Source of the DNA: Firmicutes bacterium UBA6806
Lineage (GTDB): Bacteria; Bacillota; Clostridia; Peptostreptococcales; Acidaminobacteraceae
Direction: 5' to 3'
DNA length: 64,000 nt
Assembly (NCBI GenBank): GCA_002452745.1
Contig: DKFC01000030.1
Location: 1 to 64,000 of the forward strand
This document shows positions 1-9,642 of this stretch, piece by piece. Each line of letters opens with the position of its first letter. The stretch's first letter is position 1. The translations under genes were made by a program, and so were the position numbers. Under the pieces are notes generated by a model. It did not search any database and was not told the DNA's origin. It saw nothing but the letters and a program-made list of their open reading frames with translations.

Positions 1-25
1 AGGTTCATGAATAATTCAGGTTTAG

Positions 26-844
26 CTATATCAATTGAACAAACATGCTCATAGAGCCTCTTGGTCCCCCATTTACATATCTATGTGAATGATACCTCGT
101 CGGCTCACAAATTGTGCATGCAGATTTGACTTCAACACTGCCTTCCAAAAGTCCATTTTCATTAAATATCATCTGGTTGGCCTTCTTTAGGTCTACCAAA
201 TACTTTCCGCCGCCTCTCTCCTCAAATAAGAGTGATACCTGTTCTGGTTTAAACGCACTCTTAAATATCTCCACAACGGGTTCATCTACCTCATAACAGC
301 ACTTTCCAGCAGACTGTCCAATGCCTGCAATAAGAGACTCTGCATTTGATTCGTATTGCTTTTCCAACATCTTTATAGCCACCTCTCCAATTCTCTTCGA
401 AGTCCCTCTCCATCCACTGTGAACAGAGGCAACGACCTTTTTTTCAGTGTCATAGATAAAAAGTGGCACACAATCCGCATAAAAAGTCATGAGAACAATA
501 TCATTTCTATTTGTAATTAAACCGTCAGTCCCATCCACTGAGTAAAGTTCATACCCTTTTAAATCGGTATTTGAGACATCATAGGCCTTCAAACCTTTAA
601 ACTCAAAATTCTCATCTATTATGAGAAGGTTACTTGAATGCGTCTGCCGTGTAGCTACAATGATCTTCGCTGTAATGCCCAGAGAATCAATTGCGATCTT
701 TATGTCTGAACAGGCCGTCTGGAATTGATCTGGATGATAGAAATTGGTGTTCATGCATCCATAAGGGCCTTGACTGATGCCACCTAATCGGTCTGTAATG
801 CCAAGTCGAATTGGATATTGATCTATTATATTAAATTTTACCAT
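26..844 (-). CDS. pgeF: PgeF/YfiH-family multicopper-like purine nucleosidase-type protein
   Basis: 272-residue cytoplasmic protein of the YfiH/PgeF (DUF152, 'laccase-domain') family, implicated in keeping peptidoglycan precursors correct and in purine nucleoside phosphorolysis/deamination in characterised members. The family's zinc-site residues are visible: His69 in TRQTHS, Cys125 in YADCVPLF and His142 in SVHSGWRG. The length matches the family. The start is supported by GGAGG seven bases before the ATG. In many Firmicutes this gene lies beside nrdR and the division genes; here two chemotaxis receptors separate it from nrdR. The family call is firm; the physiological substrate in this organism is not known from the sequence. 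Confidence 0.9.
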   Translation of the reverse strand: MVKFNIIDQYPIRLGITDRLGGISQGPYGCMNTNFYHPDQFQTACSDIKIAIDSLGITAKIIVATRQTHSSNLLIIDENFEFKGLKAYDVSNTDLKGYELYSVDGTDGLITNRNDIVLMTFYADCVPLFIYDTEKKVVASVHSGWRGTSKRIGEVAIKMLEKQYESNAESLIAGIGQSAGKCCYEVDEPVVEIFKSAFKPEQVSLLFEERGGGKYLVDLKKANQMIFNENGLLEGSVEVKSACTICEPTRYHSHRYVNGGPRGSMSMFVQLI

Positions 845-1055
845 TTGTTTGCCTCCACTTAATTGATTACATCTATCATATAATGTTTTTACGTCACTGT
901 TAACCTATTTTTCATATATTAAAGAACATTTAAAAAGTCGCATGTACACATGAGTTCATCTCTGATTAATTGTCTGTCAATTGGGTATTTTAAATACTAA
1001 AATATCCTCCATAATGATGTCAAAAATCATTCAATATGCAGGAAGGAGATGAAGT

Positions 1056-2789
1056 ATGTTTAGAGAATTAAGTGTTACTAAGAAAATGCTGATGATGGTC
1101 CTGCCGCCACTTATAATCCTCGTCGTTGTTATGATCGTCAGTTCTCAGCAGATGATATTCATCAGTACCAGCGCCAACAACTCCATCTATGAAGAGGCCT
1201 TTGTCAGTACGAGCAAAATTTTAAATGCAGACAGAGATTTTTATCAGGCAATTCTCGCACAAACGCAACTCTTGAGCAATTATAGTGCAGAGGACATGTC
1301 ACATGATGAATTGGTGACTATGTATAAGGAAAATGCCGATCAAGCCTATACTCGGGTTAAAGATGCCCTGGACAACATTCGGAAAAACGAAGTCATGTTC
1401 TCACAGTATAAACACCCCACTGAAAACGTGACCATTGCAGAACTCGAAAAAAACTTTTTTAAAGAATATGATTTATGGTATAAGAGCTTTGACATTGACT
1501 CTCTGTCTGGTGATGTTGCTGAAAGTTACATACATTTTGAAAATGCCAGGGAACAGATTAATCTCATGACCGAAATATTAGAAGGCTATGCCGATTACGA
1601 ATCTCATAATCTAGTTGACATCACACGCCGAAACACTATTATCCTCGCACTTATAATCGCCCTTACCATCCTTGTGGTCACAGTGATTATGTATCGAATT
1701 GCACAGTTACTCAGACGGTCTATCATCGCCTTATCGGGAAATATTCATGAAATGGCGGAAAAGAATTTGACCGTTGATTTTGATAATTTTAATTTCTCCT
1801 CAAAAGATGAAATTGGCGTACTTGCCATTTCAAGCAAATCCATGCTCCACACATTTAGGCATATGATTCAGGAAATAAAGCACTCCGTTGACAATCTCGT
1901 CAAAACTTCTGACGTGATTTCAACGGGATCTGTTGAAATCAACCATGCCATGAACGAAGTGACAAATGCCGTCACTGATGTTGCTCGTGGCGCTGGCTCT
2001 CAGGCACTCGAAACTCAAAAGGTCACTGAAGATGTGAAAGCCCTAGGAGATATCATCAACGACAGTTACAGCACAGCACATTCTCTCTCAGAAAAAAGCG
2101 CCTCCATAGACACCATCACTGGTGAAGGCCTAGAGCTCATAAAAAATCTCAGTGATGAAACACAGACAAATGTACAGACATTTGAAGATATCTTCAAAGT
2201 TATTGAAACCACCAGTGAAAGCACTGCCAAAATAGGAGATGCCAGCAAGCTTATCTCGGCCATTTCCGAGCAGACAAATCTATTGGCTTTAAATGCCGCC
2301 ATCGAAGCCGCACGTGCGGGTGAAGCCGGTAAGGGTTTTGCAGTTGTTGCCGATGAAATCAGAAAATTGGCAGAACAAACTTCATCGTCTACTGAACTTA
2401 TAGATACCATGCTCAGCGATTTGATTCAAAACGTTACAAGTGCTAAAAACAAGAGCAATGAGGTCCGTGAAGCTATTAAACGTCAAGAGCATTCAGTAAA
2501 ATCCACTGAATCAAAATACAATGAAATCGTCTCTGTCGTCACAGATATGAAATCAGAAATCCAAGTTCTCAATAACTTGAGTAATATGATGGAGCAAAAC
2601 AGGAGCAATGTATCAGAAGTTATCTTCCAACTGTCTGCAATTGCAGAAGAAAATGCCGCCAGTACCGAAGAGACCTCTGCATCTGCTGAGCAAATTTTAG
2701 CAACGGTCGAGGAACTCAACCACATGAGTGATGAGCTAAAATCTCTTGTGGATATTCTTGAATCTCTCATTAAGGACTTCAGAGTATAA
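1056..2789 (+). CDS. Methyl-accepting chemotaxis protein, short periplasmic-type sensor
   Basis: 577-residue transmembrane chemoreceptor. A first membrane segment lies at about residues 10-31, an extracellular helical ligand-binding region of about 160 residues follows, then a second membrane segment (about 193-213), a HAMP region, and a long coiled-coil signalling domain. The hairpin tip contains EQTNLLALNAAIEAARAGEA, the CheA/CheW contact sequence. No Cache domain is recognisable; the helical sensor is closer to a four-helix-bundle type. It would signal to a CheA kinase and so bias flagellar rotation; no che or flagellar genes are in the window. The start follows GGAAGGAG. It is one of only two plus-strand genes here and converges on the next receptor gene. 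Confidence 0.93.
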   Translation: MFRELSVTKKMLMMVLPPLIILVVVMIVSSQQMIFISTSANNSIYEEAFVSTSKILNADRDFYQAILAQTQLLSNYSAEDMSHDELVTMYKENADQAYTRVKDALDNIRKNEVMFSQYKHPTENVTIAELEKNFFKEYDLWYKSFDIDSLSGDVAESYIHFENAREQINLMTEILEGYADYESHNLVDITRRNTIILALIIALTILVVTVIMYRIAQLLRRSIIALSGNIHEMAEKNLTVDFDNFNFSSKDEIGVLAISSKSMLHTFRHMIQEIKHSVDNLVKTSDVISTGSVEINHAMNEVTNAVTDVARGAGSQALETQKVTEDVKALGDIINDSYSTAHSLSEKSASIDTITGEGLELIKNLSDETQTNVQTFEDIFKVIETTSESTAKIGDASKLISAISEQTNLLALNAAIEAARAGEAGKGFAVVADEIRKLAEQTSSSTELIDTMLSDLIQNVTSAKNKSNEVREAIKRQEHSVKSTESKYNEIVSVVTDMKSEIQVLNNLSNMMEQNRSNVSEVIFQLSAIAEENAASTEETSASAEQILATVEELNHMSDELKSLVDILESLIKDFRV

Positions 2790-2827
2790 AATCACTCCTA
2801 CTCTACCAACACAGTAAAATCATAGAA

Positions 2828-2863
2828 AAAGCCACGTTTAATTAAACTATTGAACGTGGCTTT
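2828..2863. terminator. Bidirectional rho-independent terminator between convergent MCP genes
   Basis: AAAGCCACGTT (2828-2838) pairs perfectly with AACGTGGCTTT (2853-2863). A-rich sequence flanks the left arm and T-rich sequence the right, so it can stop transcription from both the plus-strand receptor and the minus-strand receptor that end on either side. Confidence 0.8.
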
Positions 2864-2878
2864 ACCTATTATAAAGGG

Positions 2879-4966
2879 CTAAATTACAAACTTCTTGGTC
2901 TCATCAAGTAATTTTTCAGCACTCTGTTCTGTTCCCGACACCTTGACAACCATCTCAGATGCATACTGGTTGATATCGCTCACCATAATAGCAATATCCG
3001 TCGTCCCTCTTGCACCTTCTGACGATGCTCTCGAAATATCCTCTATAGATAACAAAATACTGTCTATTGATGCCAACAACTGCTGCGATGTGGCACTGAA
3101 CTCACTGACCAGTCCCTCAACACTTACGGCATCTTCATTATAATAATTTGCAACCTCCAGCATAACCGAATAATCCTTGCTCACGTCATTTGAAACAAAT
3201 CCCAAGAGATTATTGGAGCTATTTGCCAAATGAGTAACAGACTCAACCACATGTCCAGTAATTTCTTGAATCTTCAAAACGGTGCTCTTTGACTGTTCAG
3301 CAAGTTTTCTAATTTCGTCTGCAACTACTGAAAAGCCTCTTCCGGCCTCTCCTGCTCTTGCGGCTTCAATTGCCGCATTCAATGCTAGCAAATTCGTCTG
3401 TTCAGTGATCTGCATGATAGACGTCGATAATATATCTATTTGACCTACTACTTTAGATGCCTCTATGGCTTCTTGGAGTTGTGACTTTGTCTCCTCTAAC
3501 ATGGTGCGAGCCTTTATTTGAGCTTCTTGGACTTCTCTTTGCGTCTTATCAGCTCTTAGGCTGATTTCACCTGCCAGAACTGCCCCTTCTTGTGCTCTGC
3601 CCGCCATAGACTGAACTGCCAATTGAATTTCATGCGATGTCTCGTTTATTTGATCCGAAGTTGCCGCTGTCTCTTCCATGCTTGCAGCAAGCTCCTCAGT
3701 GGTTGCAGAAACAGATTCAAGGTTCTGCTTTAGTTCAACTGCGCTTTGATTGACCTCATCCACCTGTCTCTTGATTTCAACAGACTCTCCATTGATGTTG
3801 GCAACCAAGTGTTTTAAACTTTCCTTCATCCGGTCAATGCTATTGACAATGGTTCCAATTTCATCACGCCTTTTCAAATACGAGGCATCAATCGGCACAC
3901 TGAAATCTCCTTTTGCAATTTCATTGACATGTGATGCCGATAATTTTATCGGTTCGGAGATGGTCTTTGACACAAATGTCAAAATAATGATCGAAATTGC
4001 CAATAACAAGATGCCTATAATAAAGTTTCTTCTATACGATCCATAAATAAAGACCATGGCATCACTCTTCTTTTGAACCGTGATGACTGCCCACCTATCT
4101 GAATCGCCAGGCAGTTCAATGCTGGTATACCCACTTATAACTCTAATGCCCTCACTATCGTCATATTCAGCTACCCCCTGCTCCCCACGAAGTGATGCCT
4201 CTGTTATGCGCTTCAGTTCTTCAGGAATAATAATTTCCTTCTCTTCCGTCAATTGATTTCCATCTTGATCTTTCTCAACATTGCCAGACGCATCTAATTT
4301 TAAAACTGTCTTTGTCTGCTTTAAGTAATTGTAGAGTTCAGAAACCTGTACTTTGTCTGGATGGGCGATGACAACGCCTTCTCCATCAATGACATAGGCA
4401 TATCGAGTGCCAGTGCTAAATTTTTCAACAATTGTCTGTAGTGAATCTAACTTAATATCAGCACCCATAACCCCATTTAAATTCTGACTACTCCCGTATA
4501 TAGGCAAGATAATTGACGTCACCGGCACATTGCCACTAAGTGAAAAATACGATTTGCTGACAAATGGCTGTTCTGTCTCTATCATCTGCTTGAACCACCA
4601 TCTTCCCGAACGATCACCAAGGGTTCCCTGCGACCTAGCTGTCTGCATACCATCCTTACCCTGAATATACAGTAAATCAAAGAACGTATTGTCCTCTGCA
4701 ACTGCCTTCACCATTGTATCTTGTCGTTGTACATCAAATTCCCTGACATCTTTATTCTGTGCAATTAACGCAGTAATCGTATAAGCTTTTTCCATAAAAG
4801 AAGCTACTTGTTCAGAAATTGCCGATGCCAGCATGGTATTATTGCCTTCCAATTCTCCCTTATACGCCTGTGAGAGATAAACGGCATTTATAACATTCGA
4901 CAGTATAAATGGTATTGAAATTAACAACAATGTAATAACAACCAATTGCATTCTTATAGACTTCAT
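2879..4966 (-). CDS. Methyl-accepting chemotaxis protein with dCache sensor
   Basis: 695 residues from the chosen start. An N-terminal membrane segment is followed by a large extracellular double-Cache region (recognisable by WWFKQM, ILPIYGSSQ and the YAYVIDGEGVVIAHP stretch), a second membrane segment, HAMP, and a signalling domain with EQTNLLALNAAIEAARAGEA at the tip. dCache receptors usually bind amino acids, organic acids or similar small molecules directly; the ligand here cannot be read. The longest frame starts at a GTG at 4987, but AGGGGGG lies just before the ATG at 4966, so that start is preferred. The signalling tip is nearly identical to that of the convergent receptor, implying a shared array. 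Confidence 0.93.
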   Translation of the reverse strand: MKSIRMQLVVITLLLISIPFILSNVINAVYLSQAYKGELEGNNTMLASAISEQVASFMEKAYTITALIAQNKDVREFDVQRQDTMVKAVAEDNTFFDLLYIQGKDGMQTARSQGTLGDRSGRWWFKQMIETEQPFVSKSYFSLSGNVPVTSIILPIYGSSQNLNGVMGADIKLDSLQTIVEKFSTGTRYAYVIDGEGVVIAHPDKVQVSELYNYLKQTKTVLKLDASGNVEKDQDGNQLTEEKEIIIPEELKRITEASLRGEQGVAEYDDSEGIRVISGYTSIELPGDSDRWAVITVQKKSDAMVFIYGSYRRNFIIGILLLAISIIILTFVSKTISEPIKLSASHVNEIAKGDFSVPIDASYLKRRDEIGTIVNSIDRMKESLKHLVANINGESVEIKRQVDEVNQSAVELKQNLESVSATTEELAASMEETAATSDQINETSHEIQLAVQSMAGRAQEGAVLAGEISLRADKTQREVQEAQIKARTMLEETKSQLQEAIEASKVVGQIDILSTSIMQITEQTNLLALNAAIEAARAGEAGRGFSVVADEIRKLAEQSKSTVLKIQEITGHVVESVTHLANSSNNLLGFVSNDVSKDYSVMLEVANYYNEDAVSVEGLVSEFSATSQQLLASIDSILLSIEDISRASSEGARGTTDIAIMVSDINQYASEMVVKVSGTEQSAEKLLDETKKFVI

Positions 4967-5086
4967 TTGCCCCCCTACTCTTGACACTTTATTTAATTTT
5001 TAGCCCTATTATGCTTCATGTCATATCCATTTGCATCGCATACCCCATAGAATAATAAGCCGATGCACGATTCAGAATATGAACAT

Positions 5087-5117
5087 AAAAAAATCGGCAT
5101 ACTAATAGTATACCGAT
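5087..5117 (-). terminator. Terminator after nrdR
   Basis: ATCGGCATAC (5093-5102) pairs with GTATACCGAT (5108-5117), with one G-U type pair. Seven As on the plus strand (5087-5093) become the U-tract on the minus-strand transcript. Confidence 0.75.
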
Positions 5118-5159
5118 ACCTCTCATTTTCCAACGTATTCCAACAAAATCCGACAGAAA

Positions 5160-5624
5160 TTAACCATTTGCCTTTTCATTTAGAAGTTTGGTCAGTTCGT
5201 TTACAAATGTATTGATGTCTTTAAATTGCCTGTAGACAGAGGCAAACCGAACATAGGCAACTTCGTCTAAATCTTTAAGTCCAGACATAACCAGTTCACC
5301 AATCCATTCTGATTCGATTTCTTTTTCCATAGAACTGTGAAGTCTCGTTTCAATTTGGTCAATTAAATGCTCCATCTGCTCCATGGACACAGGTCTTTTT
5401 TCACATGCTCTTATAATTCCGTTTAAGACTTTCATACGATTATAGGATTCACGATTTCCATCTTTTTTTACGATAATAATTGGAATCTCTTCAACCTTTT
5501 CATAAGTGGTGAATCTTTGCTTACAATTGATACACTCTCGGCGTCTTCTAATGACATGGCCATCGTCTGTAGGTCTTGAGTCGATGACTTTTGATTCTAG
5601 ACTGCTGCAATAAGGACATTTCAT
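5160..5624 (-). CDS. nrdR: Transcriptional repressor NrdR
   Basis: 154 residues, the normal length. An N-terminal zinc ribbon uses Cys3, Cys6, Cys31 and Cys34 (CPYC and CINC), with the RPTDDGHVIRRRREC stretch typical of the family, followed by an ATP-cone domain (about residues 49-139) that reads the dATP/ATP ratio. NrdR represses ribonucleotide reductase genes by binding paired NrdR boxes. No nrd gene lies in this window. It is downstream of ftsZ on the same strand but separated from it by a hairpin, so it is probably a separate unit. The start has GAGGTGAG in front of the ATG. Confidence 0.96.
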   Translation of the reverse strand: MKCPYCSSLESKVIDSRPTDDGHVIRRRRECINCKQRFTTYEKVEEIPIIIVKKDGNRESYNRMKVLNGIIRACEKRPVSMEQMEHLIDQIETRLHSSMEKEIESEWIGELVMSGLKDLDEVAYVRFASVYRQFKDINTFVNELTKLLNEKANG

Positions 5625-5720
5625 TTTCTCACCTCACCAATGTATTCTTTGATATGTAGGTCTCGCTTTCGCGAGCTGTTTCACCCTGTATACCGCATGC
5701 ACATATCTCTGATAAGACAA

Positions 5721-5741
5721 AACCTTGCAAGATGCAAGGTT
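5721..5741. terminator. Hairpin overlapping the ftsZ stop codon
   Basis: AACCTTGCA (5721-5729) pairs perfectly with TGCAAGGTT (5733-5741) over a 3-base loop. The ftsZ stop codon (5740-5742) lies inside the right arm. On the minus strand the stem is followed by TTTTGTCTT, on the plus strand by ATCTTTTTTTT. It is likely the ftsZ terminator, working in either direction, though the minus-side T-tract is short. Confidence 0.65.
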
Positions 5742-6819
5742 ATCTTTTTTTTCTCAAAAATGTTGGTATATCAAATGTGTCGTCATCATTTGTCTCAGCT
5801 TCAACTTGTTGAACCTTCACCGGTTCAGCTTTAACTTGCTTAATTTCTGCCTTAGGTTCAATTTTAGCTGTTTCAAAACCTGTTGCAATAACAGTAACTG
5901 TAATTTCATCTTTTAAGGATTCGTCAATGACGGCACCCATAATTATATTTGCATCTGGATCCGCTTCTCTGTATACCAAATCAGCAGCCTGTTGAATTTC
6001 CATCATCCCCAGTGACTTTCCGCCTCTGATATTGAGTAGAATGCCCTTAGACCCTCTAATTGAGGTTTCCAAAAGTGGACTGTGAATCGCTTGATTTGTT
6101 GCATCTATCGCACGATCATCTCCACTCGACGAACCGATTCCCATGTGAGCCAAGCCCTGTTCAAACATAATCGTCTTAACATCCGCAAAGTCAACATTGA
6201 TGAGGCCAGTTTCAGTAATCGTATTTGATATACCTTGAACCCCTTGTCTGAGGACATCATCTGCTATTGTAAAGGCATCTAAAATAGAAGTTCTCTTTTC
6301 GACAATTTCAAGTAATCTGTCATTTGGAATTGTAATCAACGTATCGACTTTCCTCTTGAGTTCTTCAATCCCCTCTTCGGCATGTTTCATACGTCTCTTT
6401 CCTTCAAATGAAAAGGGTTTAGTGACGACGCCAACAGTTAAAATGCCCATTTCCTTTGCAATTTCCGCTACTATCGGTGCTGCTCCGGTTCCAGTTCCAC
6501 CACCCATACCAGCAGTAATAAAGACCATGTCTGCACCTTGAAGCGCCTGATAAATATCATCACGACTCTCTTCAGCTGCTTTTTTACCAACTTCCGGATT
6601 TGCACCGGCACCAAGCCCTCTGGTGAGTTTTTCGCCTATTTGTAACTTGTATTCTGCAGCAGAGCTATACAATGCTTGCTTATCTGTATTAATCGCTATA
6701 AACTGAACGCCTTTTAGATTTGACTTAATCATTCTGTTAACAGCGTTATTACCCCCGCCACCAACACCAATTACTTTAAGCTGGGCAAATTCTTCAACAG
6801 CAACATCAAATTCTAACAT
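5740..6819 (-). CDS. ftsZ: Cell division protein FtsZ
   Basis: 359-residue tubulin-like GTPase that polymerises into the Z ring at midcell. Visible motifs are GGGGNNAVNRM near residue 20, the tubulin signature GMGGGTGTGAAP, the NPEVGKKAAEES and NDRLLEIV elements, and the conserved C-terminal tail peptide DIPTFLRKK that binds partner proteins. A variable charged linker (about 317-345) precedes the tail. The start follows AAGGAGG. It is separated from the dcw operon by about 257 bases and is not preceded by ftsA, which is its usual neighbour. Confidence 0.98.
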   Translation of the reverse strand: MLEFDVAVEEFAQLKVIGVGGGGNNAVNRMIKSNLKGVQFIAINTDKQALYSSAAEYKLQIGEKLTRGLGAGANPEVGKKAAEESRDDIYQALQGADMVFITAGMGGGTGTGAAPIVAEIAKEMGILTVGVVTKPFSFEGKRRMKHAEEGIEELKRKVDTLITIPNDRLLEIVEKRTSILDAFTIADDVLRQGVQGISNTITETGLINVDFADVKTIMFEQGLAHMGIGSSSGDDRAIDATNQAIHSPLLETSIRGSKGILLNIRGGKSLGMMEIQQAADLVYREADPDANIIMGAVIDESLKDEITVTVIATGFETAKIEPKAEIKQVKAEPVKVQQVEAETNDDDTFDIPTFLRKKR

Positions 6820-7077
6820 TAAAAATCCTCCTTATCCCGCAAAGTAATAATATATAGGTGTTTACATCTCTTCTCTATCAAAAACCGTTTTGCTCTTTTA
6901 TATGATTTAACTGTTTAAAACCTCAGATGTAAATTGTAAAACCACAAGCAATCATCAACATCTATTGTCCAAAATGCCTACAATTCTACTACATATAGTA
7001 TATACTCTTTTGTGTTTTTTGGGAATATTTTTTTGAAAAAAACTGGCTTTTTTTCGCATTTTCAAGCGTTATAGGCC
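6820..7077 (-). promoter_or_regulatory. ftsZ upstream region, probable own promoter
   Basis: 257 bases, very AT-rich, between sbp and ftsZ. A weak A7/T7 hairpin with loop CTGGC (about 7037-7055) could end the sbp transcript. A TTTACA-N17-TTAAAT pair is present on the minus strand within this region, but its -10 match is poor. I infer a separate ftsZ promoter without being able to place it firmly. Confidence 0.35.
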
Positions 7078-7440
7078 TTATTCCTTATGTCTTTCCTTAC
7101 TTTTTACCCGATATTTGTCGATTGAGTATCGCCTAATGCTTCCAATGTTGTTAAACAGCCTTGTTCCGAATACAAAAATGGCAGCATAATAAATTGGTAC
7201 ACCCAACTTGTCACCCAAGTATGACAGTGATATTGCCATAAGTGCATTGACGATAAATCCTGAAATAAAAATGACACTGTCAAATTTTCCTTCAAAACTA
7301 GAGCGAAGTGCTCCAAGTATAGAATCAATTGCCGCCAGCAATCCCACTGATATATAGAGTGACGATATCGTCGTAAATTCAAAAGGGATATAAAATCCTA
7401 TCAAAATGCCCAAAACAATTCCTATTATTGCAATTAACAT
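7078..7440 (-). CDS. sbp: Small basic protein Sbp (DUF1290)
   Basis: 120-residue membrane protein of the DUF1290/Sbp family, found next to divIB and the DUF881 genes in Bacilli and Clostridia. Three to four hydrophobic segments are visible (about 1-20, 25-42, 54-75 and 80-98), followed by a basic tail rich in Arg and Lys. The conserved signature AAIDSILGALRSSFEGKFD is present. Its function is not defined. Fifteen bases separate it from the DUF881 gene upstream, so it is the last gene of the main dcw transcript. Confidence 0.88.
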   Translation of the reverse strand: MLIAIIGIVLGILIGFYIPFEFTTISSLYISVGLLAAIDSILGALRSSFEGKFDSVIFISGFIVNALMAISLSYLGDKLGVPIYYAAIFVFGTRLFNNIGSIRRYSIDKYRVKSKERHKE

Positions 7441-7455
7441 AACGCATTTTCCTTT

Positions 7456-8166
7456 CTAATTGACATATTGGTTGGCCATACTTCCATCATAGGCCGGAAT
7501 TGAAACACTTACAGCTGTATTCACTTCCACAAAAACACCCCAGCTTCTCAAAGTCTCGCTATAACTTCCAGGTGCATTGATGGCGCTCTCTAGATATTTC
7601 CTGTCACCAATTGCCCGTATTATAAAAGGTGCTGCAAATACTTGATCGTTTATTTTCATCGTAGGTCCTGTACATTGAATGTTGGACTTGTTAAAGATAA
7701 CCCTCTGTCCATTTATGGAAATAGCTTCCGCACCTGCGTTTCTGAGGTCATCTACCATGGCCCGTATGTCTAAATCATGTACGATTAAAATATTGGGATC
7801 TTCATTTTCAAAGAGTTCTCTGGTGCCATCGCTTACAATAATTACAATTCCCGGTCCTTCTACCTCGGTTAGACCTGCGGCCTTTTTTAAGTTGCTAATT
7901 TCATCATCTAGAACGCTCTCATAGTTGATTTTGTCGTCATCACGTGCGGTTTCAAATGCCTGTATCTTTGAATTGATTTCATCTGCCTTTTCCCTTAGCT
8001 GAACTAACTCTGCCTTTTGATTTTCAAGCTCTATGCTATTTGCATACAAGTCCTTAATCGACATGTATTTATAGCCCGAGTTTACAGCCCTGAATTGCAT
8101 CGCAGATAAAATCCCCAGTAGAACCGTCAGCGCAAATGCCGTCTTTTGAAGTCTTGTCAATTTCAT
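7456..8166 (-). CDS. DUF881 family membrane-anchored protein (YlxW/YlxX-like), copy 1
   Basis: 236 residues: an N-terminal membrane anchor (about 8-26), a coiled-coil stretch (about 40-75), then the DUF881 domain with GPGIVIIVSDGTRE, LRNAGAEAISINGQR and APFIIRAIGD. Family members sit at the division cluster of Gram-positives and are extracytoplasmic; no enzymatic activity is established. It is followed 15 bases later by sbp and preceded by a second DUF881 gene of equal length. Confidence 0.88.
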   Translation of the reverse strand: MKLTRLQKTAFALTVLLGILSAMQFRAVNSGYKYMSIKDLYANSIELENQKAELVQLREKADEINSKIQAFETARDDDKINYESVLDDEISNLKKAAGLTEVEGPGIVIIVSDGTRELFENEDPNILIVHDLDIRAMVDDLRNAGAEAISINGQRVIFNKSNIQCTGPTMKINDQVFAAPFIIRAIGDRKYLESAINAPGSYSETLRSWGVFVEVNTAVSVSIPAYDGSMANQYVN

Positions 8167-8178
8167 AACAAACCCTCT

Positions 8179-8889
8179 CTATTTAACTGTCGTTGCATAT
8201 TTAAACTTCAAAGTTCCATTATATGCTGGAATTTCAACGTTTTCAATGGCTTTCACTTCCACATAGTACCCCATGTCTCTCAGGTTTGCCACTATCCCAA
8301 ATCGTTGATTAAGTGCCCCATCCAAAGTTCCAGAATTTCCAATTGCCTTGATGACAAATGGTGGCGAAATCGGAATGGTATTTACATTCACCTTTGTTCC
8401 AGCAAGTCTCACTTCTGTACTGTTGATCATGCGTTGTTCATTTATGGAAATCGCTTCTGCTCCAGCTGAATTGAGTTCATTGAGAAGTTCGAGCAGGAGC
8501 TTGTAGTCATAGGCAATATTCACTTCAAGTCCATAACTGTTGTCTGCAGGCGGGTTGTCAATTGTCACGAGAACCCCTTGCCCAGATACCTTTGTCATAC
8601 CGGAAAAAGCCTTGTATTTATTGAGCTCATCCGTAAGATTCTTGATAACGGCACTTTCACCAGAAGCAGATTCTTGAATATCTTCAAGTTGTTTCTCCAA
8701 ACTCTCCACCTCTTCGATAAGAGACTCCTTCTCAGCTTTCACGGCTGCCATTTCATTTAAAATTTCAGTGGTCTTTTGTGTTGGTGTAGAACCATTTAAA
8801 TAAGTTCCCTGAATAAATTTCATCTGAAAGGCGATAAACACGCCCAAGATCACACACGCAGTACCAATCCATATCTTGTCTTTTTTCAA
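8179..8889 (-). CDS. DUF881 family membrane-anchored protein, copy 2
   Basis: 236 residues with the same layout as its downstream neighbour: membrane anchor (about 6-22), coiled coil (about 40-80), DUF881 domain with NELNSAGAEAISINEQR and PPFVIKAIGNSGTLDGAL. The two copies are clearly paralogous but well diverged, which points to an old duplication; tandem DUF881 pairs are common in this position in Firmicutes. Only 8 bases separate it from divIB upstream, so the genes are co-transcribed. Confidence 0.88.
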   Translation of the reverse strand: MKKDKIWIGTACVILGVFIAFQMKFIQGTYLNGSTPTQKTTEILNEMAAVKAEKESLIEEVESLEKQLEDIQESASGESAVIKNLTDELNKYKAFSGMTKVSGQGVLVTIDNPPADNSYGLEVNIAYDYKLLLELLNELNSAGAEAISINEQRMINSTEVRLAGTKVNVNTIPISPPFVIKAIGNSGTLDGALNQRFGIVANLRDMGYYVEVKAIENVEIPAYNGTLKFKYATTVK

Positions 8890-8897
8890 TTTAACAC

Positions 8898-9605
8898 CTA
8901 CTCTCCAAATGGTCTATACACAGGAAGCCCATCGGAACTCACGTCTATGACCCCCGATGCTACACCTTCCTTGCTAAGCGATTCATATATTGTTACGAAA
9001 GCATTAAAACGCTTTTCGATATTTTCCCCATTCCCAAATTTGACGTTCACAGCTCCAATTCTAATTCTAATATTCGATTGGTTATAGAGAATCGTCTTTT
9101 GATACTCAAGTCCGCTTTGATTCATCAAATCAATTAAGTCGACAATATTTTCAAGAACGTACTCCTGCTCCACATCTATTTTCTTACCAGTGGAAAATCC
9201 GTTAAACTTAAAGCCCTCAACAGTATACCCATCGTTTTCGGATTCTAACACCTTTAAAACATCTAAGTCTGAATCCAGTGACAAAATAATATCTGAATAC
9301 TTTAAATTGAAACAGTGCTGTTTGTATGTCAGATTAAAAATCACTTGATCTGGAAAATTCTTGTTGACCGCAACTTCCTTTACAAAAGGATGTTGCAGCA
9401 ATCCAGATTTAGCTTGATCCAAATTGACGCTAAAGTACGAATCTCCGTAATGAATCCCGGAGTATCTCTGCAATTCATAAATATCGAGCTCTTCATTTTG
9501 ATTGTATAGGATGGTCTTCACCGTTAGAAAATCCGTCTTAAAAACCAGATACCAAAGTCCGACACCAATCAATATAAAGGGCAGCAACCATTTGAACAGT
9601 TTCAT
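8898..9605 (-). CDS. divIB: Cell division protein DivIB/FtsQ
   Basis: 235-residue bitopic membrane protein: a short cytoplasmic start, one membrane segment (about 7-22), a POTRA domain opening with FLTVKTILYNQNEELDIYEL, then the FtsQ/DivIB beta domain. It links FtsL/DivIC to the septal synthase. It is shorter than Bacillus DivIB, whose cytoplasmic region is long. The position between murG and the DUF881 genes is the classical one. Identification rests on layout and context as much as on sequence, because this family diverges quickly. Confidence 0.87.
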   Translation of the reverse strand: MKLFKWLLPFILIGVGLWYLVFKTDFLTVKTILYNQNEELDIYELQRYSGIHYGDSYFSVNLDQAKSGLLQHPFVKEVAVNKNFPDQVIFNLTYKQHCFNLKYSDIILSLDSDLDVLKVLESENDGYTVEGFKFNGFSTGKKIDVEQEYVLENIVDLIDLMNQSGLEYQKTILYNQSNIRIRIGAVNVKFGNGENIEKRFNAFVTIYESLSKEGVASGVIDVSSDGLPVYRPFGE

Positions 9606-9642
9606 CTAGCATACTCCAGTCATATTATTTTCGGCATTAACC

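Noticed and set aside
2066..2410. Minus-strand open frame inside the first MCP gene
   Set aside because: A shadow of the chemoreceptor coding sequence, with no ribosome binding site or family match.
7104..7382. Overlapping frame inside sbp
   Set aside because: An alternative frame of sbp; the residue composition is not protein-like and there is no start signal.
8179..8889. Recent tandem duplication of the two DUF881 genes
   Set aside because: The copies are well diverged, and tandem DUF881 pairs are common in this place in Firmicutes, so this is not novel.
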